NCBI GenBank assembly: GCA_050249235.1
Contig: JBFWQW010000028.1
Location: forward strand, 1-29,431
Reading direction: 5' to 3'
Source of the DNA: JAEKLB01 sp050249235
GTDB lineage: Bacteria; Actinomycetota; Acidimicrobiia; Acidimicrobiales; CADCSY01
Length of the DNA: 29,431 nucleotides
Of the stretch, positions 1 to 6,072 are shown one piece after another; the stretch's first letter is position 1, and the number at the start of each line of letters is the position of its first letter. The notes below the pieces were generated by a model. That model ran no database searches and was not told the DNA's origin. It saw only the letters and a program-made list of their open reading frames with translations. Both the position numbers and the translations under genes were made by a program.

Positions 1-110
1 TCCTCAAGTGACGGCGCCTCCAGCGCGTCACCGACCATGAACTGCTCGCGTGTCAGGTCGACCATCACACCGGACGCCAATCGATTCCACGCGTGGCGCT
101 CGGTGCGAGC
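1..110 (-). pseudogene. 3-prime part of a gene cut by the IS256 element; YunG-like motif (partial)
   Basis: Read on the minus strand from 110 to 1, one frame is open throughout and gives 36 residues, including HAWNRLASGVMVDLTREQF. The pattern of a W-N-x-L turn followed by V-D-L-T-R-x-Q-F resembles the conserved core of small YunG-type proteins of unknown function; this is recalled family resemblance and has not been tested. The 5-prime end of the gene is lost exactly at the IS256 end (position 110/111), and the 3-prime end lies beyond the window. The sequence on the other side of the element (1554 onward) is an unrelated transposase, so the missing N-terminus is not nearby. Function cannot be assigned. 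Confidence 0.4.
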
Positions 111-134
111 GTGTCAAGTTCTCTGTGTAAGCGG
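111..134 (+). repeat. IS256 element terminal inverted repeat, left
   Basis: This 24-bp end begins GTGTCAAGTT and contains CTGTGTAAG. It is the inverted partner of 1530-1553 with five mismatches. It lies a few bases beyond the stop codon of the transposase, so it is the downstream end of the element. Confidence 0.85.
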
Positions 135-139
135 CCTGG

Positions 140-1495
140 TCAGATGTGGGGGTTGATTCGGTCGGGGTAGGCGAGGGTGAGTTGCTCGAGGGCTTGCTTC
201 CAGTTGGTGGTGACCTGGCCTTCGACTAGCCGTCCTGGCGCTCGACGCTGGTTGGCCGGTCGTCCTCGTTCCTTGGCTCGCTCTCGGGCCCGCTTGTCCT
301 CGATGTCGCAGATGGCGAGCCAGAGGAGCTTGACGACGGCGGCGTCGTTCGGGAAGTGGCCCCGGTTCTTGGAGACCTTGCGGAGCTGGTAGTTGAGCGA
401 CTCGATGGCGTTGGTCGTGTAGATCACCCGGCGCAACGCCGGCGGGAACGCGAGGAACGGCGTGAACCGCTCCCAGGCGTCGCGGAACGCCTTGATCGTC
501 GACGGATACTTCTTGCCGAGCGGTGTTCCTTCGACCGCTTCCAGCTCGATGAGGGCGCCGTCGGCGTTGGCGGCCTGGTAGATCGGCTTGAGCGCAGCGG
601 CGACCGCCTTGCGGTCGGCGTAGTTCACGAACCGCATGGCGGCCCGGATCAGGTGGACGACGCAGGTCTGGACGGTCGCCTCCGGCCAGGTCGCCGCGAT
701 CGCCTCCGGGAACCCGGTGAGGCCGTCGCAGCACACGATGAGCACGTCCCGCACGCCCCGGTTCGCCAGCTCGGCGCACACCGACGCCCAGAACTTGGCG
801 CCCTCGGTGGTCTGCACCCAGATCCCGAGCACGTGCTTGATCCCGTCGGCGTCGACGCCGACGGCGATGTGGGCGGCCTTGTTGCCGACGTGGCCGCCGT
901 CGCGGACCTTGACCACGATGGCGTCCAGGTAGATGACCGGATAGAGCGCCTCCAGCGGCCGTTGCTGCCAGGCCAGGACCTCCTCGGCGACAGCATCGAC
1001 GATCTTGGAGATCGTCTCATGGCTGAGCTCGGTGCCGATCGTGGCCGCCAGGTGATGGCCGATGTCCCGGATCGTCATCCCGCCGGCGTAGAGCGAGATG
1101 ATCATGGCGTCGAGCCCGTCGAGGCGACGAGCGCCCTTGGGGACCAGCATCGGCGTGAACGTCCCACCCCGATCCCGAGGGACAGCGAGCTCGACGTCGC
1201 CGATCACCGACGCCACCGTCTTCGGGTAGCTGCCATTGCGGGAGTTCGGGAACATCGCCGCGTCCGCGTCGCCGCGCTCGTAGCCGACGTGATCAGTCAG
1301 CTCCGTCTCCAGGCCCCGCTCGAGGGTCGCCTTGAGCATCCCCTTCAGCAAACCCTCGTGCCCGGTCAGCGGCTCGCCGGCATCGATACGGGCGAAGATC
1401 TCATCCAGCGCACCCGACTCCTTCAGCGAGTCGGCGACGCGCTTCTGCTCGCGGCGAGCCTCGTCGCGTTCGGGATTCGCCTTGGTCATGGTCAT
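140..1495 (-). CDS. IS256-family (Mutator-like) DDE transposase, intact
   Basis: A 451-residue protein reads without interruption from an ATG at 1495. It catalyses cut-out/circle-type transposition of its own element. The N-terminal 150 residues are the DNA-binding region, with a helix-turn-helix-like stretch near GMTIRDIGHHLA (139-150). The RNase-H-fold core has the family acidic triad at the expected spacing: D191 in YLDAIVVK, D257 in CCDGLTGF, and E365 in YTTNAIES, followed by the conserved R-K-x-x-K-x-R-G-x-F-P region. The length is slightly above the usual 400 or so residues. No frameshift or stop is present, so the enzyme is probably active. The gene runs opposite to the neighbouring mihF operon, and no host gene is co-transcribed with it inside the element. 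Confidence 0.95.
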   Translation of the reverse strand: MTMTKANPERDEARREQKRVADSLKESGALDEIFARIDAGEPLTGHEGLLKGMLKATLERGLETELTDHVGYERGDADAAMFPNSRNGSYPKTVASVIGDVELAVPRDRGGTFTPMLVPKGARRLDGLDAMIISLYAGGMTIRDIGHHLAATIGTELSHETISKIVDAVAEEVLAWQQRPLEALYPVIYLDAIVVKVRDGGHVGNKAAHIAVGVDADGIKHVLGIWVQTTEGAKFWASVCAELANRGVRDVLIVCCDGLTGFPEAIAATWPEATVQTCVVHLIRAAMRFVNYADRKAVAAALKPIYQAANADGALIELEAVEGTPLGKKYPSTIKAFRDAWERFTPFLAFPPALRRVIYTTNAIESLNYQLRKVSKNRGHFPNDAAVVKLLWLAICDIEDKRARERAKERGRPANQRRAPGRLVEGQVTTNWKQALEQLTLAYPDRINPHI

Positions 1496-1529
1496 CAGTG
1501 TGTTCTCCGTTCAGGGTTGGAGACCCGAA

Positions 1530-1553
1530 CCCCTTACACAGACGATCTGACAC
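1530..1553 (-). repeat. IS256 element terminal inverted repeat, right
   Basis: The outer end reads GTGTCAGATCGTCTGTGTAA on the minus strand and mirrors 111-134. It lies upstream of the transposase ATG (1495) and directly abuts the IS1380-type transposase remnant, whose reading frame runs a few codons into the repeat before stopping at 1534. Confidence 0.85.
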
Positions 1554-1836
1554 CCCCGCACCGCAGGGCGGCGCCCGCAGTGTCCTGGCGGGCACGGTCC
1601 AAGTCAGCGAGGAAGTCGCCGCCACCCAGCAGGCACTCGGCCAGCGACACCACGAACTCGCCGGCGCTGAGACCTCGACGGCGTCGCTTGATCGGCCCGA
1701 CGAAGGCGTCGATCGCCTCGATCAAGCCCAGGGCGCGGACTGCTTCGGTCACGCACACCATCCCCGCCGATCCCGTCACCGACGGGTCATCAGCACGGAC
1801 CACCACCGAGGAGCTGCGGTGCTCTACGTTCTTCAC
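1554..1836 (-). pseudogene. IS1380-family transposase, N-terminal remnant (about 94 residues)
   Basis: A GTG at 1836 opens a minus-strand frame that runs to the IS256 boundary and then stops in that element at 1534. The peptide has the look of the N-terminus of IS1380-family transposases: a D-D-P-x-V-x-S/T-x-A-G opening, a helix with A-x-x-x-G-L-x-E-x-I, the phrase RRRRGLSAGEFVVSLAECLL, and GGDFLADLDRAR. The remaining roughly 350 residues with the catalytic residues are absent. The gene was cut at the IS256 end, and the rest is not found on the other side. The family call comes from memory of these motifs. Confidence 0.7.
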
Positions 1837-2117
1837 CCGGCAGGTGCCTTTCGTCGAGGACGGGTCGAGGCTTCAGACACCCGAATCGTCCTTGAACGAA
1901 AGGCCCTTGTCGCGGATGGGCTCAACTCACCTCCGCACTACCTGCGGATCCCGGTCTGACCTCCATCCCCGGGGCCCAACCCCAAGGTCTCACCCCCAGG
2001 CCTCACCCCAGGCCTCACCCGTGCCTCCGAGCGGCGCACCGGGCCCGCCCGCCCGCCCGGCCCAGCGCCCTTCCCGCCAGCCGACGCCGTTGCTGCCTCG
2101 ACGCGGGTCGGTTCCTC
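1837..2117. other. Non-coding gap between the IS1380 remnant and mihF
   Basis: No convincing gene is seen here. The stretch should contain the outer end of the old IS1380 element, but I could not identify its terminal repeat. A 9-bp inverted repeat, GCCTTTCGT at 1846-1854 and ACGAAAGGC at 1896-1904, may belong to it. At 1994-2017 a 12-bp unit (CCCCAGGCCTCA) is repeated twice in tandem, preceded by a degenerate third copy starting near 1979. The sequence becomes C-rich towards mihF. Confidence 0.5.
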
Positions 2118-2130
2118 TAAGGTCCCGCTC
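2118..2130 (+). promoter_or_regulatory. Putative -10 box of mihF placed for a leaderless transcript
   Basis: TAAGGT (2118-2123) fits the actinobacterial -10 pattern TANNNT and is followed by exactly 7 nt before the ATG at 2131, so transcription would begin at or next to the A of the start codon. No ribosome binding site precedes the ATG and no clear -35 box is seen. Confidence 0.5.
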
Positions 2131-2454
2131 ATGCCTCTCCCGCCCGCACTCTCCCCCGAGCAGCGCCAGGCCGCGCTCGAGAAGGCCGCCCTCGCCCGCC
2201 GGGTCCGCGCCGACCTCAAGGAGCGACTCAAGATGGGCTCGGTCTCGTTCGAGGAGCTGCTCGTGCAGGCGAAGGCCGACGAGATGGTCGGCAAGATGAA
2301 GGTCCTGGCGGTGCTCGAGTCGCTGCCCGGGCTCGGCAAGGTGAAGGCCAGGCGCCTCCTCGAGGAGTGCGAGATCAGCGAGACCCGCCGCCTCCAGGGC
2401 CTCGGCGAGCAGCAGCGCCGCCGGCTCGCCGAGAAGCTCTCGGGCCCCTCCTGA
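2131..2454 (+). CDS. mihF: Integration host factor, actinobacterial type (mIHF)
   Basis: The 107-residue protein is the small nucleoid-associated DNA-bending protein of actinobacteria, unrelated to the proteobacterial IHF alpha/beta dimer. The N-terminal half is a charged helix (Q-R-Q-A-A-L-E-K-A-A-L-A-R-R-V-R-A-D-L-K). It is followed by the typical K-x-G-x-x-S-F-E-E-L-L stretch and a helix-two-turn-helix ending in LPGLGKVKARRLLEE (residues about 66-80), a helix-hairpin-helix-like DNA contact. Its position immediately before gmk is the conserved actinobacterial order. The ATG at 2131 is chosen because a -10 box lies 7 nt upstream and the full N-terminal helix is kept. The gene ends within the presumed start region of gmk. 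Confidence 0.95.
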   Translation: MPLPPALSPEQRQAALEKAALARRVRADLKERLKMGSVSFEELLVQAKADEMVGKMKVLAVLESLPGLGKVKARRLLEECEISETRRLQGLGEQQRRRLAEKLSGPS

Positions 2455-2993
2455 TCGTCCTGGTGGCCGGTCCCGGTGGGGCCGGGAAGGGCACCATCGT
2501 CGAGCGCCTGGTCGACGCCGACCCCGAGCTCTGGCTCAGCCGGTCGTGGACCACCCGCGACCGGCGACCCGGCGAGGCCGAGGACGCCTACGTCTTCGTC
2601 GACCGGCCCACGTTCGAGGCCCACGCCGCGGCGGGGGGCTTCCTCGAGCACGCCGAGAACTTCGGCAACCTCTACGGGACCCCGGTCCCGGACGCCCCGC
2701 CGGGCGCCGACCTGGTCCTCGAGATCGACGTGCAGGGCGCGGCCCAGGTGCTCGCCCTCCATCCCGACGCGCTCCTCGTGTTCGTGCTCCCGCCCTCCAT
2801 GGAGGAGCTCGAGCGCCGCCTGCGGGGACGGGGCGACCCCGAGGCCACCATCCGCCGCCGCCTCGCCAAGGCGGCCGACGAAGCCGCCGCGGCCCGCGAC
2901 CTCGGCGCCGTCGAGGTCGTCAACGACGACCTCGACGAAGCCGTCGCCACCGTCGCCCGCCTCATCGACGCCGCCCGAGCCCGCACCGACTGA
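2451..2993 (+). CDS. gmk: Guanylate kinase; probable CTG start
   Basis: Guanylate kinase phosphorylates GMP and dGMP to the diphosphates with ATP. The 180-residue product has the P-loop GPGGAGKGT (about residues 7-15), the GMP-binding region WTTRDRRPGE, the lid-flanking FGNLYGTP, VLEIDVQGA, and the C-terminal ELERRLRGRG and TIRRRLAKA helices. The start is uncertain. The first beta strand (LIVLVAGPG) precedes the P-loop, and the codon that would open it is CTG at 2451, overlapping the mihF stop as CTGA. The next standard codon (GTG 2463) would delete that strand. The only upstream GTG (2367) adds 28 residues of proline/arginine-rich sequence read out of frame from mihF. Co-transcription and translational coupling with mihF are likely. 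Confidence 0.93.
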   Translation: MIVLVAGPGGAGKGTIVERLVDADPELWLSRSWTTRDRRPGEAEDAYVFVDRPTFEAHAAAGGFLEHAENFGNLYGTPVPDAPPGADLVLEIDVQGAAQVLALHPDALLVFVLPPSMEELERRLRGRGDPEATIRRRLAKAADEAAAARDLGAVEVVNDDLDEAVATVARLIDAARARTD

Positions 2994-3308
2994 CCGACCG
3001 CCCCGAGGCCCCGGACGGACAGGACCCGCTCCCGACCCGGCACGCGCGGACCGCATGCCGCCGGCCGGGTCCGGACGACGGACCCCTTCCAGCGGGGAAG
3101 GGTGGACCCCGAGCCGATCCGGTCCGTCACCGGGCGGGGCCGCGACACAGGTCGGGAGCGGGTGGCCCGTACGGGAGGGGCCCGCCAGGAGGGGCCCACG
3201 AAGTGGGAGGATCCTGGCGGGAGGGTCCCCGTGAGGGACAGGACCCGCTCCCGACCGGCACGAGCGGACAAGAGGAGGCGCAACACCGGGATCGGGAGCG
3301 GTGACGAG
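2994..3308. other. Structured intergenic region between gmk and rpoZ; no gene seen
   Basis: This stretch of over 300 nt has no plausible coding frame but unusual repeat structure. A 34-35 bp imperfect direct repeat occurs at 3017-3050 and 3235-3269. Its 14-nt core ACCCGCTCCCGACC (3024-3037 and 3243-3256) has one exact inverse copy between them at 3150-3163, so the middle copy could pair with either outer one. Inside the second possible helix is a strong stem-loop: a perfect 10-bp stem of 3181-3190 with 3212-3221, capped by CCCAC-GAA-GTGGG. A short GTCCC/GGGAC hairpin at 3225-3239 follows. It may be an RNA leader, a terminator complex or a repeat element. Confidence 0.6.
3181..3221 (+). ncRNA. 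Strong intergenic stem-loop (candidate structured RNA or terminator)
   Basis: CCCGCCAGGA at 3181-3190 is the exact reverse complement of TCCTGGCGGG at 3212-3221. Between them a second perfect 5-bp stem, CCCAC/GTGGG, closes on a GAA loop. There is no U-tract. The hairpin lies about 90 nt before the rpoZ -10 box, so it could end gmk transcription or form the core of a larger fold. Confidence 0.45.
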
Positions 3309-3321
3309 TACCCTCTCCCGG
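3309..3321 (+). promoter_or_regulatory. Putative -10 box of rpoZ, leaderless spacing
   Basis: TACCCT (3309-3314) is followed by 7 nt and then the ATG at 3322. This spacing is what fixes 3322 as the likely rpoZ start over the GTG at 3301 and the ATG at 3343. No clear -35 box is visible. Confidence 0.55.
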
Positions 3322-3642
3322 ATGTCCTGGCGCCAAGACACGATGATCTCCCCCCCGATCGAGGAGCTGCTCGCCCGGGTGGACTCGAAGTTCTCGCTGG
3401 TCACGTTGGCTGCTCGCCGGGCCCGCCAGGTCAACGCCTACTTCAACCAGCTCGGCGAGGGACTCGGGTCGCTCGTGCCGCCCCAGGTGGCGTCCACCGC
3501 CCGCAAGCCGCTCTCGATCTCGTTCGAGGAGATCGGCGCCGACAAGATCACCTTCGTGCGCATCGACCCGGCCGCGCTGGCCGCGGCCGAGGCCCAGGCG
3601 GCCGCCGACGCCGCCGAGAGCGGCCTCGCCGGCGAGGACTAG
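3322..3642 (+). CDS. rpoZ: DNA-directed RNA polymerase omega subunit
   Basis: Omega binds the beta-prime C-terminus and assists RNA polymerase assembly; it can also take part in ppGpp response in some bacteria. The 106-residue product contains the omega signature: PPIEELLARVDSKFSLV, then RRARQVNAYFNQLGEG (the conserved A-x-R-A-R-Q-x-x-x-Y), and KPLSISFEEI. The C-terminus is an alanine-rich acidic tail. The start at 3322 is chosen from the TACCCT box 7 nt upstream; the conserved core begins at the next ATG (3343), so both give a functional domain. coaBC follows with almost no gap, so rpoZ, coaBC, metK and probably priA form one transcription unit. The rpoZ-coaBC order is widely conserved. Confidence 0.93.
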   Translation: MSWRQDTMISPPIEELLARVDSKFSLVTLAARRARQVNAYFNQLGEGLGSLVPPQVASTARKPLSISFEEIGADKITFVRIDPAALAAAEAQAAADAAESGLAGED

Positions 3643-3646
3643 TCCG

Positions 3647-4843
3647 CTGCTGCGGGGACGCCGCATCGTCCTCGGCGTCTCGGGCGGCATCGCCGCTTAC
3701 AAGGCGATCGAGGTGTGCCGACGGCTGGTCGACGCCGGCGCCTTCGTCAGCCCGGTGCTGACGACGGACGCCCACCGGTTCGTCACGCCGCTCACGTTCT
3801 CGGCCCTCGCGTCGGAGCCGGCCCGCACCACGCTCTGGGACAGCCCCGAGCCGAGCCCGCACACCCACCTCGGCCAGCGGGCCGACCTGGTGGTCGTGGC
3901 ACCGGCCACGGCCCGGGTGCTGGCGGCCTACGCCCTGGGCCTGTCCGACGACCTCCTGGTGGCCACCCTCCTCGCCACCCGGGCCCCGGTGGTCGTGTGC
4001 CCGGCCATGCACACCGAGATGTGGGAGCAGCCGGCCGTCCAGCACAACGTGGCCCTGCTGCGGGAGCGGGGGGTCACCGTGGTGGGGCCCGCGTCCGGCC
4101 ACCTGGCCGGCGGCGACGTCGGGCCGGGTCGCCTGGCCGAGCCGGCCGACATCGTGGCCGCCTGCGAGCAGGTGCTCTCGGTTGGGAACGACCTCGCCGG
4201 GCTCCGGGTGCTCGTCACCGCCGGCGGAACGCGGGAGGCGATCGACCCGGTGCGCTACGTCGGGAACCGGTCCTCCGGCAAGCAGGGCTACGCCGTGGCC
4301 GAGAACGCCGCGAGCCGGGGTGCCGACGTCGTGCTCGTCAGCACGGTGAAGCTCCCCGCCAGCGGCACCATCGAGGTGGTGCCGGTCGAGTCGGCAGCCG
4401 ACATGGAGCTGGCGGTCAGCCGCCTGGCGGTCGATGCCGACGTGGTCGTGATGGCCGCCGCGGTCGCCGACTTCCGTCCCAAGGTCAGGGCCGAGGGAAA
4501 GATCAAGAAGTCCGGCGGCCCGCCGGAGATCGTGCTCGAGCCGACGCCCGACATCCTGGCTGCGCTCGGGGAGGCCAAGCGCCCGGGTCAGACGCTCGTG
4601 GGCTTCGCGGCCGAGACGGAGGACCTGATCGCCGAGGCCGAGGGGAAGCTGCGCAGGAAGGGACTCGACCTGATCGTGGCGAACGATGTGTCGGCGCCCG
4701 GTGCCGGCTTCGAACACGACACGAACGCCGTGGTGCTTCTCACCGCGGGCGGGAGCCGCAAAGATGTGCCGCTCACGGACAAGCGCTCCGTGGCCAAGGC
4801 GGTCCTCGACGCCGTCGTCACCATCCGAAAGGGACAATCGTGA
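3647..4843 (+). CDS. coaBC: Bifunctional phosphopantothenoylcysteine decarboxylase/phosphopantothenate-cysteine ligase; probable CTG start
   Basis: CoaBC joins cysteine to phosphopantothenate and decarboxylates the product in coenzyme A synthesis. The N-terminal flavoprotein domain shows RIVLGVSGGIAAYKA (about residues 6-20), VVVAPATARVLA, and PAMHTEMW, with His122 where many bacteria have Asn. The C-terminal ligase domain has VTAGGTREAIDPVRYVGNRS, KIKKSGG, LEPTPDIL and LIVANDV. The first beta strand and the FMN-binding GVSGG motif lie upstream of the first standard start codon (GTG 3713). No ATG, GTG or TTG exists in this frame back to the stop at 3344. CTG 3647, 9 nt after a GAGG in the rpoZ end, is the best candidate; CTG 3650 is adjacent. 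With it the protein is 398 residues, normal for the family. It ends in a GTGA overlap with metK. Confidence 0.93.
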   Translation: MLRGRRIVLGVSGGIAAYKAIEVCRRLVDAGAFVSPVLTTDAHRFVTPLTFSALASEPARTTLWDSPEPSPHTHLGQRADLVVVAPATARVLAAYALGLSDDLLVATLLATRAPVVVCPAMHTEMWEQPAVQHNVALLRERGVTVVGPASGHLAGGDVGPGRLAEPADIVAACEQVLSVGNDLAGLRVLVTAGGTREAIDPVRYVGNRSSGKQGYAVAENAASRGADVVLVSTVKLPASGTIEVVPVESAADMELAVSRLAVDADVVVMAAAVADFRPKVRAEGKIKKSGGPPEIVLEPTPDILAALGEAKRPGQTLVGFAAETEDLIAEAEGKLRRKGLDLIVANDVSAPGAGFEHDTNAVVLLTAGGSRKDVPLTDKRSVAKAVLDAVVTIRKGQS

Positions 4844-6030
4844 GCTTCACCTTCACATCGGAGTCGGTCACCGAAGGCCATCCCGACAAGATGGCCGACC
4901 AGATCTCCGATGCCGTGCTCGACGCCATCCTGGCCGAGGACCCGACGGGACGAGTGGCCTGCGAGACCATGCTCACCACCGGTCTCGTGGTGGTGGCGGG
5001 CGAGATCACGACGGATGCGTACGTCGACATCCCGAAGATCGCCCGGGAGACGGTCTGCCAGATCGGCTACGACCGCGAGTCCTACGGCTTCGACGGCAAC
5101 ACCTGCGGCGTGATGGTGTCGATCGACGAGCAGTCGCCGAACATCGCCCAGGGCGTGGACATGGCCTTCGAGCGCCGGGCCGGCACGTCGGGGGAGGACG
5201 AGCTCAACGCGCAGGGCGCCGGCGACCAGGGGATGATGTTCGGCTACGCCAGCGACGACACCGCCGACCTGATGCCGATGCCGATCTGGCTGGCCCACCG
5301 GCTGGCCCACCGCCTCTCCGAGGTGCGCAAGGCCGGGATCCTCCCGTACCTGCGCCCGGACGGGAAGACCCAGGTCACCATCGACTACGAGGACGGCCGC
5401 CCGGCCCGCCTGCGCACGGTGCTCATCAGCACCCAGCACCAGCCCGGCCTCGACGCCGAGACGCTGATCAAGCCCGACCTGATCGAGCACGTCATCCACC
5501 CGCTGCTGCCGCCGCAGTTCGCCGGCGACGACTTCCAGGTGTTCGTGAACCCGACCGGCAGCTTCGAGCTGGGCGGTCCCCATGCCGACACCGGCCTCAC
5601 CGGCCGCAAGATCATCGTCGACACCTACGGCGGCATGGCCCGCCACGGCGGGGGCGCCTTCTCCGGCAAGGACCCGTCGAAGGTCGACCGCTCGGCGGCG
5701 TACGCAGCCCGCTGGGTGGCCAAGCACGTCGTGGCCTCGGGCGCGGCGAGCCGGTGCGAGGTCCAGGTGGCCTACGCCATCGGCGTGGCCCGGCCCGTGT
5801 CGCTGCTGGTCGAGACGTTCGGCACCGCCACGGTCGACCCGGTCAAGCTCGAGTCGGTCGTCAAGGAGCTGTTCGACCTCCGCCCGGCGGCCATCCTGCG
5901 CGACCTCGACCTGCGCCGCCCGATCTACCGCAAGACGGCGGCCTACGGCCACTTCGGCCGGGCCGAGGCCGACTTCACGTGGGAGCACACGCCCCGCCTC
6001 GACGATCTCAAGTCGGCGCTCGGACTGTGA
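4840..6030 (+). CDS. metK: S-adenosylmethionine synthetase
   Basis: MetK makes S-adenosylmethionine from methionine and ATP, releasing phosphate and pyrophosphate; it supplies the several methyltransferases in this window. The 396-residue protein has the N-terminal SESVTEGHPDKMADQISDA methionine/ATP region, the signature hexapeptide GAGDQG (about residues 127-132), the VSIDEQSPNIAQGVD block, and the P-loop-like GGGAFSGKDPSKVDRSAAY. All three internally repeated domains are present. The GTG at 4840 overlaps the coaBC stop as GTGA, which indicates translational coupling. No SAM riboswitch was recognised upstream, as expected for an internal operon gene. Confidence 0.97.
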   Translation: MSFTFTSESVTEGHPDKMADQISDAVLDAILAEDPTGRVACETMLTTGLVVVAGEITTDAYVDIPKIARETVCQIGYDRESYGFDGNTCGVMVSIDEQSPNIAQGVDMAFERRAGTSGEDELNAQGAGDQGMMFGYASDDTADLMPMPIWLAHRLAHRLSEVRKAGILPYLRPDGKTQVTIDYEDGRPARLRTVLISTQHQPGLDAETLIKPDLIEHVIHPLLPPQFAGDDFQVFVNPTGSFELGGPHADTGLTGRKIIVDTYGGMARHGGGAFSGKDPSKVDRSAAYAARWVAKHVVASGAASRCEVQVAYAIGVARPVSLLVETFGTATVDPVKLESVVKELFDLRPAAILRDLDLRRPIYRKTAAYGHFGRAEADFTWEHTPRLDDLKSALGL

Positions 6031-6072
6031 GCTCCCGGGTCCGCCCGGGTCGACGTTGACCCAGCGGGCCCG

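Larger units (their letters stand above)
111..1553 (-). mobile_element. Complete IS256-family insertion sequence, 1443 bp
   Basis: The element is bounded by imperfect 24-bp terminal inverted repeats at 111-134 and 1530-1553 that match at 19 of 24 positions, both beginning GTGTCA from the outside and sharing CTGTGTAAG. It carries one intact transposase gene on the minus strand. The base composition is visibly less GC-rich than the flanking genes, which supports recent acquisition. IS256 elements normally duplicate 8-9 bp of target, but the flanks here (103-110 GTGCGAGC and 1554-1561 CCCCGCAC) do not match. The element therefore marks a rearrangement end point, or one flank has been lost since insertion. 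Confidence 0.9.

Noticed and set aside
103..1561. Target-site duplication around the IS256 element
   Set aside because: The 8 and 9 bp next to each end do not match.
2367..2450. GTG 2367 as gmk start
   Set aside because: It would overlap mihF by 88 nt and add a Pro/Arg-rich stretch typical of out-of-frame translation; kept only as an alternative.
3301..3321. GTG 3301 as rpoZ start
   Set aside because: It adds residues outside the conserved omega sequence and lies upstream of the TACCCT box that positions transcription for ATG 3322.
1938..3434. Minus-strand frame across mihF, gmk and the structured gap
   Set aside because: Low-complexity Arg/Gly/Pro sequence; the plus-strand genes are certain.
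4780..4845. SAM riboswitch before metK
   Set aside because: metK overlaps coaBC by 4 nt, leaving no room, and none of the SAM riboswitch landmarks are present.
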